Made by a program: the position numbers and the translations under genes | Source: Methylacidiphilaceae bacterium | GTDB lineage: Bacteria; Verrucomicrobiota; Verrucomicrobiia; Methylacidiphilales; Methylacidiphilaceae | Length of the DNA stretch: 5,863 nucleotides | Assembly (NCBI GenBank): GCA_028687155.1 | Contig: JAQUAR010000117.1 | Coordinates: forward strand, 1 to 5,863 | Direction: 5' to 3' | Notes under the pieces: generated by a model | Told to the model about the DNA's origin: nothing | The model's input: only the letters and a program-made list of their open reading frames with translations | Databases searched by the model: none | In this document: one piece after another, positions 1 through 4,827 of the stretch | Position numbering within the stretch: the stretch's first letter is position 1 | How the letters are laid out: the number at the start of each line of letters is the position of its first letter

Positions 1-498
1 CTCGTAGACCAGCGTGTCGATCGCCCGCTCCCCGCGATCAGTCATCACGGTCCCCTTGGGCTGGCCGAAGTAGAGGCCTCCCGTCAGCTCCCGGACGATG
101 AGCAGGTCGATGCCGCGGGCGATCTCGGTCTTGAGAGGGGAAGCGCTCAGGAGCTCCGGATAGCAGGAGATCGGACGGAGGTTGGCGTAGAGGCCGAAGG
201 TGCGCCGCAGGGGCAGGAGAGCCGCCCGCTCGGGCTGCTTTTCGGGGGGAAGGGCTTCCCACCTGGGGCCACCGACCGCGCCGAAGAGAATCGCCTGGGA
301 ACGCCGGCAGACCGCGAGGGTCTCTTCGGGGAGGGCCTTGCCGGTGGCGTCGATCGCCGCTCCTCCGACCAGGGCTTCTTCAAGGTCGAGGCGGAAGCCG
401 AACTTGTGTGCGGCCGCCCTTAGGATCGGCAGCGTGGCCGCCACGGTCTCCGGCCCGATTCCATCTCCGGCGAGGACGGCGATTCGATAGGTATTCAT
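1..498 (-). CDS. leuB: 3-isopropylmalate dehydrogenase, N-terminal part (3' end outside window)
   Basis: LeuB oxidises and decarboxylates 3-isopropylmalate to 2-oxoisocaproate with NAD+, the third step of leucine synthesis, in the cytoplasm. The visible 166 residues start at ATG (CAT at 496-498) and run off the window without a stop; the family is usually about 350-370 residues, so slightly under half is present. Seen: the N-terminal GDGIGPE motif (residues 11-17), LLPLRRTFGLYANLRP (94-109) and LLIVRELTGGLYFG (132-145). R98, R108, R136 and Y143 line up, with a constant +4 offset, with the Thermus thermophilus substrate-binding R94, R104, R132 and Y139. The Lys/Asp catalytic and metal residues of the second half lie outside. 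The LLIVRELTGG segment favours LeuB over isocitrate or tartrate dehydrogenases. It follows leuD by 34 bases in the same direction, so the two are probably co-transcribed. No clear Shine-Dalgarno precedes the ATG; the upstream bases are pyrimidine-rich. Confidence 0.96.
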   Translation of the reverse strand, partial: MNTYRIAVLAGDGIGPETVAATLPILRAAAHKFGFRLDLEEALVGGAAIDATGKALPEETLAVCRRSQAILFGAVGGPRWEALPPEKQPERAALLPLRRTFGLYANLRPISCYPELLSASPLKTEIARGIDLLIVRELTGGLYFGQPKGTVMTDRGERAIDTLVYE

Positions 499-532
499 GG
501 AAGAGGAAAGGTGGTAGCGGAAGAGGGTGGCC

Positions 533-1075
533 TTACCGAGGGGAAACCATGCCGGCCTTGCGCGCGTACTGGAAGAGGCCACCCGCCTCGATCACGGGCC
601 TGACATCTCCCAGCGGTTTGAGACGGTGTCGGACGCCCCCCACGGAGAGCGTTTCGCTCTGGAGATCGACTTCGACGAGATCACCCGTCCGGATCTGCTC
701 GCAAAGGCGCTCGGCGCACTCATAGGGGAAGAGAACTCCGGTCGAAACCGAATTCCGGAAAAAGATTCGGGCGTAGGTTTCGGCGATCACGATCCGGCAG
801 CCTGCGGCGGCGAGTGCGATCGGCGCGTGCTCCCGGGAAGAGCCGCAGCCGAAGTTGCGGCCGGCAACGATGATCGGGTAGGCGGCCGTCTCCTCTCCCG
901 GAGCGACGAAGCGCTTCGGATAGAGAGCGTCGGGCAGTCCGGAAAGGGCGTAGGAGCCCAATTTACGCAGCTCGCCCGGCACCGTGGGCACCAACATGAG
1001 ATATTGGGCCGGAATGATCTGATCGGTATCGATATTATCGCCGACGACGTAGGCGGGGCCGGAAATCGTTGACAC
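533..1075 (-). CDS. leuD: 3-isopropylmalate dehydratase small subunit, plant-like type
   Basis: LeuD is the small (swivel-domain) subunit of isopropylmalate isomerase; with the iron-sulfur large subunit LeuC it converts 2- to 3-isopropylmalate. The 180-residue protein shows VVGDNIDTDQIIPAQYL (10-26) and the aconitase-superfamily substrate-binding motif NFGCGSSREHAP (74-85), then YARIFFRNSV and a C-terminal GGLFQYARKAGM. The start chosen is GTG (CAC at 1073-1075), preceded by a weak purine tract GAGAAGAAG (1078-1086 on this strand). The frame stays open further upstream to an ATG at 1240, but those 55 extra residues resemble no family segment. The length lies between E. coli LeuD (about 200) and the short archaeal type (about 165). 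The segments GSYALSGLP and YARIFFRNSVSTG, and the end of the protein, recall the chloroplast isomerase small subunits of plants (from memory, not searched). A homoaconitase small subunit is possible, but leuB next door argues for leucine synthesis. No leuC is adjacent. Confidence 0.94.
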   Translation of the reverse strand: MSTISGPAYVVGDNIDTDQIIPAQYLMLVPTVPGELRKLGSYALSGLPDALYPKRFVAPGEETAAYPIIVAGRNFGCGSSREHAPIALAAAGCRIVIAETYARIFFRNSVSTGVLFPYECAERLCEQIRTGDLVEVDLQSETLSVGGVRHRLKPLGDVRPVIEAGGLFQYARKAGMVSPR

Positions 1076-1273
1076 TGCTTCTTCTCGTTCGAGCTTTATC
1101 GCGGGTGCGGGTGGATGGCAATCGCAAAAATAGCCTGCGGTCGTGGAAAGGCTAGCCGGGACGGATTTGCCTTTGGCCGCAGCACCGGTAACGAGCGCGA
1201 ATCCGCGCTTGGGTTGAGGCTTCTTGCCGGACAGGTTCATCCGGTGGCCCGGTAGGCGGTGGAAGAACGTCGG

Positions 1274-1306
1274 CCGGAAAAAAGGCGATTGAGGCTTTTC
1301 CTCCGG
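1274..1306 (+). promoter_or_regulatory. imperfect hairpin in the pyrB leader region
   Basis: CCGGA at 1274-1278 can pair with TCCGG at 1302-1306, and AAAA at 1279-1282 with TTTT at 1296-1299, with CC bulged out at 1300-1301 and a loop around GGCGATTGAGGC. The stem is about nine pairs with weak A-T pairs inside. It has no following U-tract on the plus strand, so it does not look like a normal intrinsic terminator. It lies about 110 bases before the pyrB start. It could be a leader RNA structure or chance in GC-rich DNA; I cannot tell which. Confidence 0.25.
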
Positions 1307-1352
1307 ATTCCCCCGTCTTTCCCGCGAGGCTGCGCCCGGGCAAGCGGAGCGC

Positions 1353-1396
1353 AAGGAGGAAAAGCAGAGCAAGACGCTGGACGGGCAGCCCTCCTT
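1353..1396 (+). promoter_or_regulatory. orphan Shine-Dalgarno motif facing its complement upstream of pyrB
   Basis: AAGGAGG at 1353-1359 is a full match to the anti-Shine-Dalgarno of 16S rRNA, yet no ATG, GTG or TTG lies at a normal distance after it. CCTCCTT at 1390-1396 is its exact reverse complement, so the two can form a 7-bp stem with a 30-base loop ending 19 bases before the pyrB ATG. pyrB itself has no obvious Shine-Dalgarno. A ribosome standby site or leader control is imaginable, but a chance match in purine-rich DNA is as likely. Confidence 0.25.
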
Positions 1397-1415
1397 TTGC
1401 CATTTTCCTTCCGCG

Positions 1416-2387
1416 ATGGCGTCGGAAAATCCAGAGCAGATCCCGGGGGGCCGGTGGAGGCGAAGGCATCTCCTGGGCTTGCAGGAGCTGGAGAAGGAGG
1501 AGATCCTTTTTCTGCTCGATGCCGCCGACGGGATCGCGCGGCGCTTGGAGGCCGGACGGGAGCTCCCCTCGTTGCGGGGCCTCACGGCGGTTAATCTTTT
1601 CATCGAGCCGAGCACCCGCACGAGGGTCTCCTTCGAGCTTGCCGCCAAGCGGCTGGGGGCGAGCGTTCTCGAGATTGATCAGGAGTCGAGCTCCATCCGG
1701 AAAGGGGAAACCCTCAAGGACACCGCGCGGAATCTGGAGGCGATGGGGGCGGATTTCCTGGTGCTCCGCCATTCGGCGGCGGGGGCGCCGCATTTTTTGG
1801 CCGACCGGGTGCGATCATCGGTGATCAATGCCGGTGACGGGGCACACGAGCATCCGACGCAGGGTCTGCTCGACCTTCTGACGATCCGGCGCCGCCTCGG
1901 GAGGATCGACGGGGTCCGGGTGGCGATCGTCGGGGATATTCTCCATAGCCGCGTGGCCCGTTCGGACATCTGGGGTCTGCGCAAGCTCGGCGCGGAGGTC
2001 ACCCTGGTCGGCCCCCGGACGCTTCTCCCGGAGGTCTTCAGACGATTCGGGGTGAGGCTGAGCAGTGATCTCGATCCGATCCTGCCCTGGGCGCAGGTGA
2101 TGATCCTGCTGCGCATCCAGCATGAGCGGCAGCGGGAAGGGATGTTTCCGTCGCTCGGAGAATATGTCTCCCTCTACGGGCTGAGCGATGCCCGGCTGCG
2201 CCGCTGCCCTCCGGAGATTCTCCTGATGCACCCGGGACCGGTCGAGCGCGGGGTCGAGATCGAGAGCGAGCTCGCCGATGGGCCCAGCTCGGTCATCCTC
2301 GACCAGGTCACCAGCGGGGTTGCCGTGCGGATGGCGGTGTTTTCGGAGTTGGCTCGGTTCCATCGGCGGGATAGGGAAGGGATGTGA
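1416..2387 (+). CDS. pyrB: aspartate carbamoyltransferase catalytic chain
   Basis: PyrB condenses carbamoyl phosphate with L-aspartate to N-carbamoyl-L-aspartate, the committed step of pyrimidine synthesis. The 323-residue protein has the carbamoyl-phosphate loop EPSTRTRVSFE (64-74), SSIRKGE with the mobile-loop lysine K96, HPTQGLLDLL (146-155), VGDILHSRVARSD (172-184), the aspartate-side RIQ (233-235) and HPGPVERG (272-279). These are all ATCase signatures; ornithine carbamoyltransferase would differ in the aspartate-side loops. ATG 1416 is the first ATG, GTG or TTG after the in-frame stop at 1290. It gives about 16 residues before the usual N-terminal RHLLGL, which is somewhat long; no good Shine-Dalgarno supports it. 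No pyrI regulatory-chain gene follows. It overlaps pyrC by 4 bases, matching the many bacteria in which PyrB and PyrC work together or form a complex. Confidence 0.97.
   Translation: MASENPEQIPGGRWRRRHLLGLQELEKEEILFLLDAADGIARRLEAGRELPSLRGLTAVNLFIEPSTRTRVSFELAAKRLGASVLEIDQESSSIRKGETLKDTARNLEAMGADFLVLRHSAAGAPHFLADRVRSSVINAGDGAHEHPTQGLLDLLTIRRRLGRIDGVRVAIVGDILHSRVARSDIWGLRKLGAEVTLVGPRTLLPEVFRRFGVRLSSDLDPILPWAQVMILLRIQHERQREGMFPSLGEYVSLYGLSDARLRRCPPEILLMHPGPVERGVEIESELADGPSSVILDQVTSGVAVRMAVFSELARFHRRDREGM
2374..2380 (+). promoter_or_regulatory. ribosome binding site of pyrC, inside pyrB
   Basis: GGGAAGG lies within the last codons of pyrB, 3 bases before the GTG at 2384. It supports that GTG as the pyrC start and points to translational coupling with pyrB, whose TGA stop (2385-2387) overlaps the start. 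Confidence 0.6.
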
Positions 2388-3664
2388 GCGGCTTCTACCG
2401 TCTTTCGGGCGGGCGCATCCTCGATCCGAGCTGTGGCCGGGACGAGGTGGGCGATCTTTTTGTCGCTGGTGGCCGGTTCGTCGATCCCGTTTCTCTCCCG
2501 GCGGAAACGAGCTGGGAGTGGATCGATGCCTCCGGCCGGATCGTTACCCCGGGTCTGATCGATGCCCATGTCCACCTGCGGGAGCCGGGAGAGCCGCAGA
2601 AGGAGACGATCGCTTCCGGGACGCGCGCTGCGGCGGCCGGAGGCTTTACGGCCGTGGTGGCGATGCCGAACACCCGGCCTCCGGCGGATCAGCCCAATAC
2701 GATCGGCTGGATTCGGGAACGGGCACGGGAGCAGGGGGTCGTACGGGTCTATCCCACGGGCTGTCTTTCCGAAGGACGGAAAGGGGAGAAGCTCGCGCCG
2801 CTCGCCTCCCTTCGCGCGGCGGGGGTGGTAGCCTTGACCGACGATGGGGGTTGTATCCAGGACGCGGGCCTGATGCGCCGGGTCATGGAGTATGCCGCCA
2901 TGCTCGATCTTCCGATCCTGGAGCACTGCGAGGAGAGCAGTGTCTCGGCCGGAGGGGTGGTGCACGAGGGTTACTGGAGTGCGGTCTTGGGCCTCCGCGG
3001 CTGGCCGAGCCTGGCGGAGGAGCTCATCGTGAGCCGGGACATTCTCCTGGCGGAGCTCACGGGGGCCCGGCTCCACTGCCAGCATCTTTCGAGCGCGGGC
3101 TCGGTCCGGCTTGTCCGGGAAGCGAAGCGTCGGGGTGTCCGCGTCACGGCGGAAGTGACCCCGCACCATCTCGCACTCACCGATGAGGCTCTCGCCGACT
3201 ATGACACTAATTTTAAGATGAATCCTCCCCTGGGCTCCGAAGCCGACCGGGAGGCGTTGCGGGAAGGGATCGTCGATGGCACGATTGATTTCATCGCAAG
3301 CGATCATGCCCCCCACTGCTCCTTCGAAAAGGAAGTCGAGTTCGACCGCGCCCCCTTCGGGATCGTGGGACTGGAAACGATGTTGGCGGTGGCCGCCGAG
3401 ACCCTCGTGAAGATGAAGCTGCTCGACTGGCCGGGGCTGGTCGCCCGGCTGAGCACGATTCCCGCCCGCGTCCTGGGCGTGCCGGGAGGAACTCTTGCGG
3501 CCGGGGCGCCGGCCGACCTTGCCGTCATCGATCCGAATCTGCAATGGACCGTGAATCCGCAGGCGTTCCTTTCCCGCAGCCGAAACACCCCATTTGCCGG
3601 ATGGGAGGTGCAAGGAAGGGTCATGCTGACGATGGTGGAAGGGAAGATCGTATGGCGTCTGTGA
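2384..3664 (+). CDS. pyrC: dihydroorotase, class I
   Basis: PyrC is a zinc amidohydrolase that reversibly cyclises N-carbamoyl-aspartate to dihydroorotate, the third step of pyrimidine synthesis. The 426-residue protein has the metal motif DAHVHLR (60-66; H62, H64, and R66 for substrate), MPNT (94-97, N96 substrate contact), LTDDG (151-155, bridging aspartate as in Aquifex-type enzymes rather than a carbamylated lysine), LEHCE with H181, HCQHLSS (231-237), and SDHAPH (306-311) with the catalytic D307. All expected ligands are present, so this should be an active enzyme, not one of the inactive PyrC-like partners seen beside some ATCases. Class I is chosen from the length and TDDG motif; allantoinase or hydantoinase is unlikely in this operon. 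The GTG start at 2384 overlaps the pyrB stop (GTGA) and has a good ribosome binding site. Confidence 0.96.
   Translation: MSGFYRLSGGRILDPSCGRDEVGDLFVAGGRFVDPVSLPAETSWEWIDASGRIVTPGLIDAHVHLREPGEPQKETIASGTRAAAAGGFTAVVAMPNTRPPADQPNTIGWIRERAREQGVVRVYPTGCLSEGRKGEKLAPLASLRAAGVVALTDDGGCIQDAGLMRRVMEYAAMLDLPILEHCEESSVSAGGVVHEGYWSAVLGLRGWPSLAEELIVSRDILLAELTGARLHCQHLSSAGSVRLVREAKRRGVRVTAEVTPHHLALTDEALADYDTNFKMNPPLGSEADREALREGIVDGTIDFIASDHAPHCSFEKEVEFDRAPFGIVGLETMLAVAAETLVKMKLLDWPGLVARLSTIPARVLGVPGGTLAAGAPADLAVIDPNLQWTVNPQAFLSRSRNTPFAGWEVQGRVMLTMVEGKIVWRL
3637..3647 (+). promoter_or_regulatory. ribosome binding site that decides the carA start
   Basis: GGAAGGGAAGA sits inside the 3' end of pyrC. Its GGGAAG core (3641-3646) is 5 bases from the ATG at 3652 but 14 from the alternative in-frame GTG at 3661, which favours the ATG. 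Confidence 0.6.
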
Positions 3665-4827
3665 GAGAGAAGGAAGCCGTGCTCGTCCTGGAGGACGGGG
3701 AGTTTTTTCGTGGGCGCGCGGTAGGGAGAGAGGGAACCGTCCTGGGAGAGGTCTGCTTCAATACCTCGATGGCGGGCTATCAGGAGGTGCTGACCGATCC
3801 CTCCTACCGGGGGCAACTGGTCGCCATGACCTTTCCGGAGATCGGAAACTACGGGGTCAACCCGTTCGACGACCAGTCTTCCCGCGTGCAGGTGGCGGGC
3901 TTTTTAATGAGGGAGCTTTCGGAGAGAGCCAGCAGTTGGCGGGCGACCGGCACCCTTCGGGAATATCTTACCAAGGCCGGAGTGGTCGCTGTCGATGGCA
4001 TCGACACGCGGCGCTTGACCCTTCGGCTGCGGGAGCAGGGCGTCTGCCGCGGGGTCCTCTCGACCGAGCCGATCGAGGTCGCGGAGGCGGTAGCCATGGC
4101 GAAGGGGTGGAGCTACGGAGGGCGCGATTTTGTGAAGGAGGTGACCTGTCCCGAGTCCTATGCTTGGGAGGGCCATCAGGCGGCGGACGATCCCTGGGAA
4201 AAGGAGGAGGGAGAGGCGGAGCGGGTCGGGACCCGGTCGCCGCTCCGGCTGGCGGCTTTCGATTTCGGGGTCAAGTATGCGACCCTTCGGCTGCTCCGGC
4301 GGGCGGGCTTTGCCGTGCGCGTGGTGCCGGCGGGAACGCGGCCCGAGGAGATTTTGGCTTCCGGAGTGGACGCCGTCTTTCTTTCCAACGGCCCCGGGGA
4401 CCCCGCCGCCCTCCCTTTGCTCCACCGGACGGTCCGGGAGCTGGTCGGAAAGAAGCCGATTTTCGGGATATGCCTCGGTCATCAGCTTCTTGCTTTTGCG
4501 CTCGGAGGGCGGACCTTCAAGTTGAAGTTTGGCCACCGCGGGGCCAACCATCCGGTCGCTGAACTCATGACGAAAAGGGTAAAGATTACTTCGCAGAACC
4601 ACGGCTACGCGGTGGATCCGGAGTCTCTGCCCCTCGGGGTGCGCGTGCGGGAGGTGAGCCTCAATGACGGAACCTGCGAGGCAATGGCGCACGAAGAGCT
4701 TCCGATCTTTTCGGTGCAATATCATCCCGAGGCGGCTCCCGGACCCAATGACGGCCTCGACTGGTTTCCGATCTTCCGTAGGATGGCGGAAAGCGGTCTC
4801 CCTCTCGGCTCCCTGGGCGGACCATGA
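3652..4827 (+). CDS. carA: carbamoyl-phosphate synthase small (glutaminase) subunit
   Basis: CarA hydrolyses glutamine and passes ammonia to CarB, which makes carbamoyl phosphate for pyrimidine and arginine synthesis. The 391-residue protein has the CarA-specific N-terminal domain (LEDGEFFRGRAVG, residues 13-25; GEVCFNTSMAGYQEVLTDPS, 32-51; EIGNYGVN, 63-70) and a C-terminal class I glutamine amidotransferase domain with the nucleophile C274 in GICLGHQ and the H358/E360 pair in QYHPEA. These sit at a +5 offset from E. coli C269, H353 and E355, so the triad is intact. The N-terminal domain rules out TrpG or PabA even though a trpD-like gene follows. The frame is open further upstream, to 3544, but that part overlaps coding pyrC and shows no CarA homology. 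The start at 3652 overlaps pyrC by 13 bases. The next gene is not carB, so carB must be elsewhere. Confidence 0.96.
   Translation: MASVREKEAVLVLEDGEFFRGRAVGREGTVLGEVCFNTSMAGYQEVLTDPSYRGQLVAMTFPEIGNYGVNPFDDQSSRVQVAGFLMRELSERASSWRATGTLREYLTKAGVVAVDGIDTRRLTLRLREQGVCRGVLSTEPIEVAEAVAMAKGWSYGGRDFVKEVTCPESYAWEGHQAADDPWEKEEGEAERVGTRSPLRLAAFDFGVKYATLRLLRRAGFAVRVVPAGTRPEEILASGVDAVFLSNGPGDPAALPLLHRTVRELVGKKPIFGICLGHQLLAFALGGRTFKLKFGHRGANHPVAELMTKRVKITSQNHGYAVDPESLPLGVRVREVSLNDGTCEAMAHEELPIFSVQYHPEAAPGPNDGLDWFPIFRRMAESGLPLGSLGGP

Larger units (their letters stand above)
1076..1415. other. divergent intergenic region between leuD and pyrB
   Basis: These 340 bases separate the divergent leuDB and pyrBC-carA-trpD units and must hold, or lie downstream of, the promoters of both. 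No convincing gene is present on either strand; the open frames here are extensions of leuD or pyrB without recognisable protein sequence. No strong -35/-10 pair stands out. The best minus-strand candidate is TTGCCA-15 bases-GATAAA (1121 down to 1095), which is short-spaced and close to leuD. The best plus-strand candidate is TTGCCT-16 bases-TAACGA (1167-1194), also poor. Two structured elements upstream of pyrB are listed separately. No PyrR gene, tRNA, T-box or riboswitch was recognised. Confidence 0.6.

Noticed and set aside
527..1072. A 181-codon plus-strand open frame antisense to leuD
   Set aside because: leuD on the other strand has unmistakable isomerase motifs; the plus frame has none.
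1095..1121. TTGCCA-15-GATAAA as a leuD promoter on the minus strand
   Set aside because: The spacing is short, the match is partial, and the transcript would begin only about a dozen bases before the start codon. It is too weak to list as a feature.
1167..1194. TTGCCT-16-TAACGA as a pyrB promoter
   Set aside because: It matches the consensus poorly and nothing supports it beyond spacing.
1076..1240. A possible 55-residue N-terminal extension of leuD, from an ATG at 1240 on the minus strand
   Set aside because: The extra sequence matches no part of LeuD, and the family begins close to the VVGDNIDTDQ motif. The GTG at 1075 gives a normal length. A leucine-rich leader peptide was also considered, but the stretch has few leucine codons.
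1334..1341. The palindrome GCCCGGGC as an operator
   Set aside because: An 8-base palindrome of only G and C is expected by chance in DNA of this composition.
2174..3613. A 479-codon open frame on the minus strand, antisense to pyrC and the end of pyrB
   Set aside because: Its composition (rich in Arg, Pro, Gly, His) has no recognisable domain and it mirrors two clearly identified genes. Long antisense frames are expected in high-GC coding DNA.
4441..4500. carA read as trpG/pabA because a trpD-like gene follows
   Set aside because: The N-terminal half is the CarA-specific domain, absent from stand-alone TrpG/PabA, and the neighbours pyrB and pyrC fit carA.
3904..4725. A 273-codon minus-strand open frame antisense to carA
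   Set aside because: It lies wholly within a strongly identified carA and shows no protein family motif.
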